Origin: JACPIA01 sp964655995
Lineage (GTDB): Bacteria > Patescibacteriota > Minisyncoccia > Phycocordibacterales > XYD1-FULL-46-19
Assembly: GCA_964655995.1 (NCBI GenBank)
Contig: CAZZPK010000001.1
Coordinates: 1-64,000 of the forward strand
Direction of reading: 5' to 3'
Length of the DNA: 64,000 nt
In this document: positions 16,085-25,192 of the stretch, piece after piece
Layout: each line of letters opens with the position of its first letter
Position numbering within the stretch: position 1 is the stretch's first letter
The notes under the pieces: generated by a model
What the model was told of the DNA's origin: nothing
Seen by the model: only the letters and a program-made list of their open reading frames with translations
The model's database searches: none
Position numbers and translations under genes: made by a program

Positions 16085-16842
16085 AGTTAAAGACCAAACA
16101 AGATATTGCACAATTAAAAATCGCCGGCCAAAATCTGGCGGCGATTTTGGCGGCGCTGGTCAAACTGGTGGCGCCCGGCATTACCACCCTCGAGCTAGAC
16201 GCTCGTGCTCGGGAGCTGCTTAAAGAGCGCGGTGCCGAACCGTCATTTTTAAATTATCGGCCGGCCGGCTCCAAGTTTTTGTATCCAGCGGCGCTCTGTG
16301 TCTCAGTCAATGAGGAGATTGTCCACGGGATCCCAAGCCACCGGGCGATTAAAGCTGGCGATGTGGTTACCATTGATCTTGGCTTAAAGTATCAAGGCAA
16401 ATATTTTGTCGATGCGGCACGCACCATTTTGGTGCCGCCAGTGGACGCGCGAGTAAAAAAGTTAAATGAGGCCGCCCGGCAGGCGCTCCAAGCGGGGGTC
16501 AAAGCGGCTAAAGCGGGCAATGCCATCGGCGATATCGGGGCGGCCATTCAAGTTTACGCCGAGCGGGAGGGCTTTGGCATTGTGCGCGACTTGAGCGGTC
16601 ACGGTGTCGGTTTTGCCGTCCATGAGGAGCCGTATGTGCCCAATTACGGCCGCCCGGGCGACGGGCTAAAATTAAAAGCGGGGATGGTGCTCGCGATTGA
16701 GCCGATGTTTACTTTGGGCGGAGAGAAGACTAAACTGTTAAGCGACGGGTTTACCTTTATTACCAAGGATCGGAGTTTGTCGGTGCACTGGGAGGATACA
16801 GTAGCGATTACCGACGAGGGGCCGATAATTTTAACCAGTTGA
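16081..16842 (+). CDS. map: Methionine aminopeptidase type I
   Basis: 253 aa. Removes the N-terminal Met from new proteins. All expected metal ligands are visible: D99 (TIDLG), D111 (FVDAART), H174 (GHGVG), E207 (AIEPMF) and E238 (WEDT), plus H82 and H181 of the active site. No N-terminal zinc extension. Starts inside the adk stop (ATGA). Confidence 0.97.
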   Translation: MKLKTKQDIAQLKIAGQNLAAILAALVKLVAPGITTLELDARARELLKERGAEPSFLNYRPAGSKFLYPAALCVSVNEEIVHGIPSHRAIKAGDVVTIDLGLKYQGKYFVDAARTILVPPVDARVKKLNEAARQALQAGVKAAKAGNAIGDIGAAIQVYAEREGFGIVRDLSGHGVGFAVHEEPYVPNYGRPGDGLKLKAGMVLAIEPMFTLGGEKTKLLSDGFTFITKDRSLSVHWEDTVAITDEGPIILTS

Positions 16843-16845
16843 TTT

Positions 16846-17397
16846 ATGAACGAGCGCACTTTATTTTTGATTAAACCGGACGGAGTCAGACGCGGCTTGG
16901 TGGGCGAGATTATTGCCCGCCTGGAAAAGGCGGGTTTAAAGTTAGTCGGGCTCAAGCTGGTCCAGGTGCCCGAGGAGTTGGCGCGGGCCCATTATGGTAC
17001 CGCCGACCAAGACTGGTATCGCAAAGTGGGTGAAAAAATGAAAAAATTTTACGAGCAGAACGGTTTTGATTTGGGCGAGACCATCAGTCAGATGGATGCG
17101 ACGGCCATCGGCCAAATGGTGCATCAATTAAATATCGACTATTTGGCCGCCGGACCGGTCGCGGCTACGGTTTGGGAGGGGGTGGGAGCGGTGGCAGTAG
17201 TGCGCAAGTTGGTAGGCACGACTTACCCCTTTGACTCGCCGGTAGGCAGTATCCGCGGCGATTACTCTCACGATACGCCGGTAGTGGCCAATAATGAGAA
17301 TCGCTCCGTTTACAACCTTGTCCATGCCTCCGGCACTCCCGCCGAAGCCAAAACCGAAATCGAATTGTGGTTCAAAGAGGAGGAATTGATTAAATAA
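16846..17397 (+). CDS. ndk: Nucleoside diphosphate kinase, enlarged form
   Basis: 183 aa against about 140 for the common form. Transfers the gamma phosphate between NTPs and NDPs through a phosphohistidine. MNERTLFLIKPDGVRRGLVGEII at the N-terminus and active-site H160 in NLVHASGTPAEA. An insertion of about 40 residues (about 53-98, YRKVGEKMKKFYEQNG through QLNIDY) follows HYG. Longer Ndk forms with an insertion here are known in some lineages. 3 nt after map. Confidence 0.95.
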   Translation: MNERTLFLIKPDGVRRGLVGEIIARLEKAGLKLVGLKLVQVPEELARAHYGTADQDWYRKVGEKMKKFYEQNGFDLGETISQMDATAIGQMVHQLNIDYLAAGPVAATVWEGVGAVAVVRKLVGTTYPFDSPVGSIRGDYSHDTPVVANNENRSVYNLVHASGTPAEAKTEIELWFKEEELIK

Positions 17398-17463
17398 ACT
17401 GGCGGGGGATAAAGTGGCGAAAATACGGCTAAAAATGAGCTTGGCGCCAAAATGAGAAGGAGT

Positions 17464-17469
17464 TATAAT
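17464..17469 (+). promoter_or_regulatory. -10 box of the structured RNA
   Basis: TATAAT ends 7 nt before the GG that begins the 12-bp closing stem at 17477, so the predicted start coincides with the RNA 5' end. No obvious -35. Confidence 0.6.
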
Positions 17470-17476
17470 AAAGTTA

Positions 17477-17598
17477 GGTTATTTGAAGGCAATATCTAGA
17501 TCATATAAAATTTCAGGGAGCCACTAAATAATAATTACTTTGGTACTTGTTTGCGGGCACCCACCTAGCTTTCGCTAGGTATCAGTCTTCAAATAACC
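17477..17598 (+). ncRNA. Candidate structured RNA of unknown class
   Basis: 122 nt closed by a perfect 12-bp stem GGTTATTTGAAG (17477-17488) / CTTCAAATAACC (17587-17598). Inside, CCTAGC-TTTC-GCTAGG is a perfect hairpin near the 3' side, and GGG-A-GCC can pair with GGC-A-CCC to form a longer central arm. A -10 box precedes it and a terminator-like hairpin follows after 3 nt, so it looks like a stand-alone transcript or the leader of the gene at 17674. The shape (closing stem, open bubble with a small 3' hairpin, distal arm) recalls 6S RNA, but it is shorter. It lacks the SRP RNA core motif. I cannot name the class. Confidence 0.6.
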
Positions 17599-17601
17599 GA
17601 T

Positions 17602-17644
17602 GCAAAACCCCGTTTTTTGGTTTCAATCAAGGGCGGGGTTTTGC
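17602..17644 (+). terminator. Terminator-like hairpin after the structured RNA
   Basis: An 11-bp stem GCAAAACCCCG (17602-17612) / CGGGGTTTTGC (17634-17644) with a 21-nt loop. The T run is part of the stem, so strength is uncertain. Confidence 0.65.
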
Positions 17645-17661
17645 GTTGGTGCATCTTTCGC

Positions 17662-17667
17662 TATAAT
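17662..17667 (+). promoter_or_regulatory. -10 box before the DUF2238-like gene
   Basis: TATAAT ends 6 nt before the GTG at 17674; leaderless layout. Confidence 0.5.
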
Positions 17668-17673
17668 AAGACA

Positions 17674-18078
17674 GTGAAATTATATTTACCGTTAGCTTGG
17701 TGGGGCGTAATCGGTTTGGCGCTGGTGGTTCTCATCAATACTTTGGCTTACCGCTTTGCTTGGTATTGGCGCTTTGGCTGGCTTGACCTGGCAATGCACG
17801 CCGTCGGCGGCCTAACCGTGGCACTACTCTTGTTTGGCCTGACGTCACTTTCGACCAAAGGGCCAAACGAGGCGCTGTTTTACGTCTTGGCGGCGGTAAT
17901 GCTTGTCGGCATCCTGTGGGAAATCGTGCAATACGGCAGTTTTTTGGTCGGCTGGCACTCGTTTAACGCGCTGCAATTAGGTTGGTCCGATACGGTCGGC
18001 GATTTGACCAGCGATTTGTTAGGCGGCGGCCTGGGCTGGCGGCTCTCACGGCATTTTAATCATGGAGCAAACAGTTAA
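17674..18078 (+). CDS. DUF2238/YjdF-like integral membrane protein
   Basis: 134 aa from GTG 17674. About four TM helices with the family-type pattern LDLAMHAVGG in one helix, WEIVQYG in the next, and a C-terminal SDTVGDLTSDLLGGGLGWRL. His, Asp and Glu inside the helices suggest a buried polar or metal site. Biochemical role unknown. The GTG is chosen because a TATAAT lies 6 nt upstream; a start further upstream would begin inside the terminator hairpin. Its end overlaps the next gene by 17 nt. Confidence 0.75.
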   Translation: MKLYLPLAWWGVIGLALVVLINTLAYRFAWYWRFGWLDLAMHAVGGLTVALLLFGLTSLSTKGPNEALFYVLAAVMLVGILWEIVQYGSFLVGWHSFNALQLGWSDTVGDLTSDLLGGGLGWRLSRHFNHGANS

Positions 18079-19435
18079 AATCACTTTTCACGGCGGTACC
18101 GGCAGTGTCACCGGGGCCAATTTTTTAGTTGAGGTCGAGGGCGAGGCACCGGTGCGCTTTTTGGTCGATTGCGGTCTCTTCCAGGGCCGCAAGGAGGATG
18201 AGGAGCGCAACTTCGATCCCTTTCCTTATGAGCCGGCGAGCATTGATGCTCTCATCGTTACCCATGCCCATTTGGATCACATTGGCCGCATTCCAAGGCT
18301 GGTCAGCCAGGGTTTTAAGGGCCCCATTTACTCCACCGAGGCGACGCGCGACATCGCCGCTTTGTCGCTTGAGGACTCGGCCTCGCTTTTGTCGCGCGGC
18401 CGCGGCGAGGGCGATAATGAGCCGCTTTATAATTTAGAGGACGTTACCCAGGCGCTTAGCCGGTGGCAGGCCTTTGATTATCACGAACCGTTTGTTTTGG
18501 GTCCGCTTAATATCGTCTTTCGCGATGCTGGGCATATTTTGGGTTCGGCGATGGTCGAGTGCACTCGCGGCGATAAAAAGTTGGTCTTTACCGGCGATTT
18601 GGGCAATTCGCCATCGCCGCTACTTAAAGACACCGAGGCGCTTAAAGATGCCACTTACTTGGTGATGGAGAGCGTCTATGGCGATCGCGATCATGAGGAG
18701 CGTTCCCGTCGTACCGAGCAGCTCGAGGATGTTATCGAGGAGACGTTGCATCGCGACGGTACGCTCCTGATCCCGGTATTTTCCATCGAGCGGGCCCAAG
18801 AGATCATGTTTGAAATCGAGCAGATGATGGAGGCCTCGCGCATCCCCCTAGTGCCGGTATTTATCGACTCGCCGCTGGCGATACGCGTTACCGACGTTTA
18901 TCGCCGCTATAAAAATTATCTAAACGACAAGGTCCAAAGCGGCGGACCGGCTCAAGACGGCATTTTCCGCTTCCCGCAATTGCATTTGACTCTATCGACC
19001 GAGGAGTCCAAAGCGATTTTGCGCGCCAATCCGCGCAAGATCATTATGGCCGGCTCTGGCATGTCCACCGGCGGTCGCATCCTACATCATGAAAAAAATT
19101 ACCTCTCTGATCCGCGCAATACTTTACTCTTGGTGGGCTATCAGGGGGTGGGGACCTTTGGCCGCATTCTCCAGGATGGCGCCAAGACGGTGCGAATTTT
19201 AGGCGAGGAGATCGCCGTCCGGGCGCGGATCACCAGTATTTTGGGCTACTCCGGCCATAAAGACAGCACCGGCTTGCTTAATTTTGTCCGCGGCACAAGC
19301 GATACGGTTAAAAAAGTGTTTGTGGTTATGGGCGAGCCAAAATCGGCCCTCTTTTTAGTCCAGCGGATCAGAGATTACTTAGGCATAGACGCTGTGGCGC
19401 CGGCGGCCGGCGAGTCGGCAACGCTTAAGCTCTAA
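18062..19435 (+). CDS. Beta-CASP metallo-beta-lactamase-fold RNA hydrolase
   Basis: 457 aa. Motif 2 H68-A-H70-L-D72-H73 (THAHLDH) binds two zinc ions; further ligands in DAGHILGS and FTGDLG. The beta-CASP insertion (about residues 215-390) contains FSIERAQEIMFEIEQ and GSGMSTGGRILHH, and the C-terminal motif is GYSGHKD. This matches the CPSF/YsgA-like MBL-fold exonuclease group rather than RNase J, which has a longer C-terminal domain. Likely an RNA-processing or decay nuclease in the cytoplasm. Translationally overlapped with the membrane protein before it. Confidence 0.92.
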   Translation: MEQTVKITFHGGTGSVTGANFLVEVEGEAPVRFLVDCGLFQGRKEDEERNFDPFPYEPASIDALIVTHAHLDHIGRIPRLVSQGFKGPIYSTEATRDIAALSLEDSASLLSRGRGEGDNEPLYNLEDVTQALSRWQAFDYHEPFVLGPLNIVFRDAGHILGSAMVECTRGDKKLVFTGDLGNSPSPLLKDTEALKDATYLVMESVYGDRDHEERSRRTEQLEDVIEETLHRDGTLLIPVFSIERAQEIMFEIEQMMEASRIPLVPVFIDSPLAIRVTDVYRRYKNYLNDKVQSGGPAQDGIFRFPQLHLTLSTEESKAILRANPRKIIMAGSGMSTGGRILHHEKNYLSDPRNTLLLVGYQGVGTFGRILQDGAKTVRILGEEIAVRARITSILGYSGHKDSTGLLNFVRGTSDTVKKVFVVMGEPKSALFLVQRIRDYLGIDAVAPAAGESATLKL

Positions 19436-19447
19436 GCGCGCGCATGT

Positions 19448-19453
19448 TACAAT
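19448..19453 (+). promoter_or_regulatory. -10 box before the LOG-like gene
   Basis: TACAAT ends 10 nt before the ATG at 19464; very short leader. Confidence 0.4.
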
Positions 19454-19463
19454 AGCTACAGTT

Positions 19464-20042
19464 ATGGAAGAAGAGCTTTTAGAGAAGCATAATCATCGCC
19501 GCTTAAAATTGGCCGTATCCGGTGCCGCCGAGACTGGCCATTGTGGCGAGGGAGCGATGGAGCTGGCTAAAGAGCTTGGTCGCGAGATTGTCCGCCAAGA
19601 CGGGATTTTAATCTCGGGAGCGACCACCGGTTTCCCACTTTGGACTTGCATCGGCGCCAAGGAGGCCGGAGGCATTTCCATCGGGCTGTCGCCAGCTTAC
19701 TCCGAGCGCGAACATGTCGATTTTTACAAATTGCCGCTCGAGTATCTCGATTTGATTATTTACACCGGCTTTGGCTACTCGGGGCGCGACTTGTTAATGA
19801 CGCGCACCTCAGACGCAATCTTTTTAGGTTGCGGGCGAGTGGGGACGATACACGAGTTTACTATTGCCTTTGAGGATGCCAAGCCTATTGGCGTCTTGGA
19901 AGGCCCCTGGCAGACTCATGAGGTGATCCGCGACATTATGGACAAAGGCAATCGCCACAGCGATCTGGTGCTTTTTGACAAGGATCCTAAAAAATTAGTC
20001 TCTCGGGTGATCGAGTTGGTTAAAAAAACTAAAATAAAATGA
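19464..20042 (+). CDS. LOG/SLOG-family Rossmann nucleotide-binding protein
   Basis: 192 aa. Rossmann-type fold of the LOG (cytokinin riboside monophosphate phosphoribohydrolase) / SLOG superfamily: KLAVSGAAE at strand 1, LISGATTGFP, DLLMTRTSDAIFLGCGRVGTIHEFTIAFE as the PGGxGTxxE-like motif (GRVGTIHE), and IGVLEGPW. Members cleave or bind nucleotide-derived ligands. The first Gly pair of PGG is replaced by GR, so whether it is a hydrolase or a ligand sensor is open. Its stop overlaps the next start by 4 nt. Confidence 0.8.
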   Translation: MEEELLEKHNHRRLKLAVSGAAETGHCGEGAMELAKELGREIVRQDGILISGATTGFPLWTCIGAKEAGGISIGLSPAYSEREHVDFYKLPLEYLDLIIYTGFGYSGRDLLMTRTSDAIFLGCGRVGTIHEFTIAFEDAKPIGVLEGPWQTHEVIRDIMDKGNRHSDLVLFDKDPKKLVSRVIELVKKTKIK

Positions 20043-23000
20043 GACGCTTAGCCATTGTTATTTTACTGGCGATCGTGGTGGGGATACCACTCTTTTCTCT
20101 TTCACGTGGGGCGATTACCAAAAACGAGCAAGCCAAAGCGGTGGCGGCCACATTGTCGCCCACCGAGGAACTGATTCAAAGTTTATGGGCGCAAGTCCGG
20201 ATTTTACAGGCGGTACTAGCCGAGCTGTTGCGGGTGAGGGGGATAACGATGCCCGGGGTTACCACCACAGTCACTAGTCCGGCCGCACCAACGGCCTGCC
20301 CGCCTTTGATTACCCGCTATTTGTTTGTCGGCTCAAGCGATGCCACCGCCGGTTTTGAGGTAACCAAGCTCCAGCAATTTTTAACCCGGAATGGCGTTTA
20401 CACCGGGCCGATTACCGGCTACTTTGGACCGTTAACTGAGGGTGGGTTAAAACGCTTCCAAACCAAATACAATATCGTTACGAGTGGCACTGCCGCGACC
20501 ACCGGCTTTGGCGCCACTTGGCCCAAAACGCGCGAGATGATTAATAATCTTAATTGTACTTCGGCAGTGCCGCTGGCTGCCGGTGGCGCCACTTACGCTC
20601 CAGTAGGCTCAGGAGGCGCCGGCGGCGGGGGCGGTGGCACAGGCGGTACTGGTACCGGCGATACGACCGCCGGCGGTACCACGGGAGGCGGGACCGGTCC
20701 CGGCGGTGGCGGTACGGATATTTGCCCCAACTTGTCGGGGACGCAAACCAGTGTCCCGGCCGGCTACGTACTTGATGGCTCGGGCAATTGCGTTATCGCC
20801 TCAACCCCTCCACCTCCTCCGCCTCCACCACCACCTCCGAGTGGCACTGGATTATTAACGCATTTGACTAATCCCGGCTCCGGCTGGACATCCTTCAGTC
20901 TGCCTTCCAACGGCAAAATTATTTATGTCAGCTCCCGAGATGGCGGCAATGCCTGCAATGGCTTAAGTCCCGAGCCGTACAGTTTGACTAATCGGGCTAA
21001 TTGCCCCAAACCGACTATTGCCTCCACTAAATCACTCCTGGCTTTTGGCCAGCCGGGGTGGATTTTGCTTAAAAAGGGCGATGCTTGGCCTACCGAGACT
21101 ATCGGCGTGGAGACCTTTACCTCCGGTACGGTCAGTGAGCCGCGAGTTATCGGCAGTTATGGCTCAAGTGGCTCTCGGCCGATTGTCAATGCGATTAATA
21201 TGCACGCCGGGTCGCGGGAACACATTGCCTTTGTTGGTTTACATATCAAGCGCCAGGCTGACGGCAACACTCAAGGTCTGCGCTGGGTCGGCACCGGCAA
21301 CAATATTTTGGTTGAGGATAACTATATTGAGAAGGGGGTTGTCTTCCAAGCACCGTCTGGCAGTACTAACTCTAATGTCAAAATCCGGCGCAATGTCATT
21401 GTCGACAATTATATGACGGGCAGCAATACGCAAAACGGTATTTTTGCCTCGCGGGTCAATAATCTGTTAATCGAGGAGAATATTTTGGACCGTAACGGTT
21501 ATGATAATGCCAATTTCCAAACCGTCGGCTCCGACTCGGTGATCCCATACAATTTATATATTCAAAACGACAATACCGGTGTGGCGGTACGCGGCAATAT
21601 CTCAATGAGGAGTGCTTCCAACGGCATCCAAATGCGCTCGGGTGGTGTGCTCGACGACAACTTATTTGTCGACAATGCCATGGGGATTACGTTTGAGAGC
21701 AAGGCCGGCAGTAATCAGATCGCGCGCAATGTAGTGCTCTCGGGCAAAGATATTGTGCGTTCGGGGGCCAGCACCATGCTCCGTGGCTGGGGTATCGAGC
21801 TCCGCGGCGCGGGTACTAATCAGTCAACTGATATTACCAATAATATTATCGCTTTTAATAAAAGCAATTGGTTGGTTGGTCAAAGTGAGGGGCCACGAGG
21901 TATTGACTTGGTCGGCACCGACAGCGCCGGCTTAAATAATGTGACGGTGGAGAATAATGTGGTTTACCGCTGGGCTTGGCCGCTTAAGCTGACGCTCTCA
22001 GCGGCGCCGGCCGGCAATGTTAATATCCGCAATAACACTTTTTATTTAGGTGAGCCGGCTGGCCGCCCACTAGCCGAGCTGGCTGCGCCGACACTTGCCG
22101 CACTTAACACTAAAGTCAGTCTCTCAAACAATCATTATTTTGATTCTGGCGACAGTCGACCGCTCTCGACTTGGTTTAAGGTGACTGCTGGTGGGGCAGT
22201 GGCCGTTAATACTGCACAATCTTGGGCTAATGCTACCAAAGAGACCGGTTTTAGCATTGTTGAGCCTGATTTGTCCGGACCCAAGACCATTGAGGATTAT
22301 GCCCGCTCAATCGGCGCCGGCTCCACTTTAGCGGATTTTGCCGCCGAGGCGCGAGAACAACAAAAAGGCAATTGGCGCCGCGCTTACACCGCCGCGGAAG
22401 CCAATGATTATTTCCGCAGCGCTTTTAGGCTCTCTAGTACGCCGCCGCCGGTTGATTTAACTCCGGTGGAAACGGATATTTGCCCCAATTTGTCCGGCAC
22501 GCAAACGAGCATCCCGGCCGGCTATGTACTCGATAGCTCGGGCAATTGCGTTGAGGAGGGAGGCGGCGGTACCGGCGGCGGCTCCGGTGCGGGAGGCCCG
22601 GCCGCCTCTTGGACTTTTGAATCTTTGCCCAATTGCTTAAGCGAGTGCCCCAGTTTAGTTAGCGGCAAATACGGCCAGGCGGCGGATTTTAACGGCAGTA
22701 CCTCGGGCCTTGATGCCGGCAGTCCGTCGAGTATCGATAATTTAGCCGGCTTGACGGTTAGCGCCTGGATTAAGCCGCGGCAATTTGTGGCCGAGACCTT
22801 TGGCGGTCGCATTGCCGATAAGCGCGATCAGGGCGGCTGGGCCTTTTTTACCGTGGCTGGCGGGGGAGTCCGCTTCCATGCTGATCACAGCACTACCGCT
22901 TTGGCCGCCTCGACGCCGGCCGGCACGGTGTCGGCCGGCGAGTGGACTCACGTGGCCGTCGTTTGGACCGGCGGCAATACGGCTGACTCTGTTACCTTTT

Positions 23001-23305
23001 ACATTAATGGCGAGGCAGTCGGCAAAACCAATACCCAAGATGGCGTCGGTACTCGCCGAGCCGACGGCTCGTCCAAACTCTTAATCGGCGAATGCGCCGC
23101 CGGCGAATGCTCCTTTGACGGCGCAATCGACAATTTGGCTATTTATAATCGCGCGCTTGGTGCCGGCGATATTGCCGGTACGATGGGCAGCTCCTTGTCA
23201 TCTATTCAAAACTTTAGGACGCTTTATCTGGCCAATTCATTTTGGTCTGTCTACCAACTATTAGTTAATAAGGGGCGCTGGCTGATTACCTTATTTAATT
23301 TTTAA
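20039..23305 (+). CDS. Large exported protein: PG-binding, beta-helix and LamG-like domains
   Basis: 1088 aa. N-terminal hydrophobic segment (about residues 4-22) for export. A peptidoglycan_binding_1-like domain (about 89-165: VTKLQQFLTRNGVYTGPITGYFGPLTEGGLKRFQ) could hold it to the wall. A Gly/Thr linker follows, then a CPNLSGTQTSVPAGYVLD..GNC module (about 229-251), a polyproline run (about 257-267) and a right-handed parallel beta-helix (about 275-800) with many NN/IRxN turns (NNILVEDNYI, NVKIRRNVIVDN). A second CPNL module comes at about 812 and a concanavalin/LamG-like domain at about 854-1050 (LTVSAWIKPRQF, VTFYINGEAVGKT). Likely a surface carbohydrate-binding or -cleaving protein; no catalytic residues assigned. 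The next gene is a paralogue of the helix part. Confidence 0.85.
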   Translation: MRRLAIVILLAIVVGIPLFSLSRGAITKNEQAKAVAATLSPTEELIQSLWAQVRILQAVLAELLRVRGITMPGVTTTVTSPAAPTACPPLITRYLFVGSSDATAGFEVTKLQQFLTRNGVYTGPITGYFGPLTEGGLKRFQTKYNIVTSGTAATTGFGATWPKTREMINNLNCTSAVPLAAGGATYAPVGSGGAGGGGGGTGGTGTGDTTAGGTTGGGTGPGGGGTDICPNLSGTQTSVPAGYVLDGSGNCVIASTPPPPPPPPPPPSGTGLLTHLTNPGSGWTSFSLPSNGKIIYVSSRDGGNACNGLSPEPYSLTNRANCPKPTIASTKSLLAFGQPGWILLKKGDAWPTETIGVETFTSGTVSEPRVIGSYGSSGSRPIVNAINMHAGSREHIAFVGLHIKRQADGNTQGLRWVGTGNNILVEDNYIEKGVVFQAPSGSTNSNVKIRRNVIVDNYMTGSNTQNGIFASRVNNLLIEENILDRNGYDNANFQTVGSDSVIPYNLYIQNDNTGVAVRGNISMRSASNGIQMRSGGVLDDNLFVDNAMGITFESKAGSNQIARNVVLSGKDIVRSGASTMLRGWGIELRGAGTNQSTDITNNIIAFNKSNWLVGQSEGPRGIDLVGTDSAGLNNVTVENNVVYRWAWPLKLTLSAAPAGNVNIRNNTFYLGEPAGRPLAELAAPTLAALNTKVSLSNNHYFDSGDSRPLSTWFKVTAGGAVAVNTAQSWANATKETGFSIVEPDLSGPKTIEDYARSIGAGSTLADFAAEAREQQKGNWRRAYTAAEANDYFRSAFRLSSTPPPVDLTPVETDICPNLSGTQTSIPAGYVLDSSGNCVEEGGGGTGGGSGAGGPAASWTFESLPNCLSECPSLVSGKYGQAADFNGSTSGLDAGSPSSIDNLAGLTVSAWIKPRQFVAETFGGRIADKRDQGGWAFFTVAGGGVRFHADHSTTALAASTPAGTVSAGEWTHVAVVWTGGNTADSVTFYINGEAVGKTNTQDGVGTRRADGSSKLLIGECAAGECSFDGAIDNLAIYNRALGAGDIAGTMGSSLSSIQNFRTLYLANSFWSVYQLLVNKGRWLITLFNF

Positions 23306-23309
23306 TTAT

Positions 23310-25187
23310 ATGGAGCATGATATAAAACAATTCAATTTTCTTTTTTTTGTTGCTGTAGTCAGCTTACTTGTCTCTGGATTATTTTTGTTCCAAACAGCCA
23401 ACAATGTTATTGCCGATATTGATGAACTTTCTTTGTTAGTTGCCGCATCAGGCAAGGGCGGTGGAGGAGGCAAGGGTAAGCCAATTAAGGGAGATACTGG
23501 CACAACTACAACCACTGCCACCACTACGGGCGGAACAATACCGGCTGAGCCGTTAGCTACCTCAACTACTCAAATTATACCGACTTGGTCTGATGCTTTA
23601 AATCATTTGACCAGTCCTGGTGCCGGCTGGACCGCGTTTAATTTACCCTCAAATAACAAAATTGTTTACGTTAGTCAAACTGAAGGCAATGACGGTTGTA
23701 ATGGTTCAAGCCCAGCTCCTTTCAGCTCCACCAACACACTTAATTGTCCTAAAAAGACAATTGCCGCTACGGTAAATTTACTTACCCCCGGAGCACCAGG
23801 TTGGGTTTTGTTTAAAAAAGGAGACAGTTGGGGAGCGGAGAGTTTGGGTGCCGGCACTTTTACCTCCGGCACAGCGAGCGAGCCGCGAGTGGTCTCAAGT
23901 TATGGCTCAAGCGGCGCTCGGCCGGTAATCAAGTCGCTTAACTTGGGTACCGGTGTCCGCGACCATGTGGCCATCGCGGGGCTTAACTTTTTGGAGAATG
24001 TCCGCTGGGTCGGTGGCGGCACTAATCTCTTGTTTGAGGATTTGTTTATTCATAAAGGCTTGGTGATCGATGAGACGACGGCCGGACCGATCAGTAATGT
24101 TAAAATCAGACGCAATCTGATCGTCGACAACTTTGCCTCGAGCGGCAATACTCATGACGGCATTTTTATTGAGGGAGTGGATGGGGTGGTGATTGAGGAA
24201 AATATTTTGGACCGCAACGGCTATGACACTGCCGATTTTAGGATTGTGCAAAGCGACACTGTGATCCCCTATAACCTCTACATCCAAAATACCAATCGCA
24301 ACGTGGTGGTGCGCGGCAATATCTCGATGCGCAGCGCTTCAAGTGGTGTGCAAATGCGCGCCGGCGGCCTCCTAGAAGATAATTTGTTTATTGACAATGG
24401 TATCGGGATTACGATGGGTGCCACCGACTCCAATGTCAATAAAATCGCTAACAACGTGGTATTGTCCGGCAAAGATATTTTGATCGCCGATGGCGCCACG
24501 CGCCTGTGCCGGGCTTGGGGCATCGGAGTGGACGAGGCCTACGGCAATCCGGTGGAAATCAGCGGCAATCTGATTGCCCATAGTAAAAGCGCGTGGCGTC
24601 CGGGCGATACCATAGCCTGCCCGGCGGTATCGTCGCAGGGCCGGCCGCAGGGGATCTTTTTCTCGCCGACATCGCGCAATATCTTGGTCCAAAACAATAC
24701 GGTTTATCGCTGGGAGACACCACTCTTATTAAGCACCAGCGGGCCGGGGCCAACCGCCAGCGATGCTATCACTATCGCCAATAACGCTTTTGTGTATAAC
24801 AAGGGCATTGCCGATATCCCGCTGGTTAGGATCAGGACGGTGGGCGCCTATGACGTGGATAACGCTTTTAATTTTAGCGGCAATCATTATTACGACAGCT
24901 CGCAGCCGCTCGGCAAATGGTTTAACCTCTCGTTTGAGAGCTTAAGCACGCCGGCGGTGGATACGGTGGCCAAATGGTCGCAAGTGACGGGGGAGGCCGA
25001 TCTTAGCGTCGTTAATCCGCCATTTGCCTCGCCCCAGACGATTGAGCAATATGCTCAGGCGATCGGCGCCGGCTCGACCATTGATGACTTTGCAAGGGAA
25101 CTGCGCCAGCAATCCAAAGATTATTGGCGCGAGGCGTATACCGCCGGCGCAATCAACAATTACTTCCGCGCTGCGTTCCGTCGCTAA
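23310..25187 (+). CDS. Exported beta-helix protein, paralogue of the preceding gene
   Basis: 625 aa. TM/signal segment at about residues 10-35, Gly/Lys then Thr-rich linker, then a right-handed parallel beta-helix (about 95-600) that matches the helix of the upstream protein almost turn by turn: ASEPRVVSSYGSSGARPVI, SNVKIRRNLIVDNF, VVIEENILDRNGYD, VIPYNLYIQN, RGNISMRSASSGVQMRAGG. It lacks the PG-binding, Cys-module and LamG parts. The ends also match (DFARELRQQSKDYWREAYTAGAINNYFRAAFRR). The pair arose by tandem duplication with domain loss or gain. Probable surface polysaccharide-interacting protein. Start 4 nt after the preceding stop. Confidence 0.85.
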   Translation: MEHDIKQFNFLFFVAVVSLLVSGLFLFQTANNVIADIDELSLLVAASGKGGGGGKGKPIKGDTGTTTTTATTTGGTIPAEPLATSTTQIIPTWSDALNHLTSPGAGWTAFNLPSNNKIVYVSQTEGNDGCNGSSPAPFSSTNTLNCPKKTIAATVNLLTPGAPGWVLFKKGDSWGAESLGAGTFTSGTASEPRVVSSYGSSGARPVIKSLNLGTGVRDHVAIAGLNFLENVRWVGGGTNLLFEDLFIHKGLVIDETTAGPISNVKIRRNLIVDNFASSGNTHDGIFIEGVDGVVIEENILDRNGYDTADFRIVQSDTVIPYNLYIQNTNRNVVVRGNISMRSASSGVQMRAGGLLEDNLFIDNGIGITMGATDSNVNKIANNVVLSGKDILIADGATRLCRAWGIGVDEAYGNPVEISGNLIAHSKSAWRPGDTIACPAVSSQGRPQGIFFSPTSRNILVQNNTVYRWETPLLLSTSGPGPTASDAITIANNAFVYNKGIADIPLVRIRTVGAYDVDNAFNFSGNHYYDSSQPLGKWFNLSFESLSTPAVDTVAKWSQVTGEADLSVVNPPFASPQTIEQYAQAIGAGSTIDDFARELRQQSKDYWREAYTAGAINNYFRAAFRR

Positions 25188-25192
25188 AAATA

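Noticed and set aside
17477..17598. SRP (4.5S) RNA or a named riboswitch
   Set aside because: The conserved SRP tetraloop/asymmetric-loop motif is missing, and none of the riboswitch cores I know (TPP, cobalamin, ZTP, fluoride, glycine, c-di-GMP) is visible. 6S is possible only by shape.
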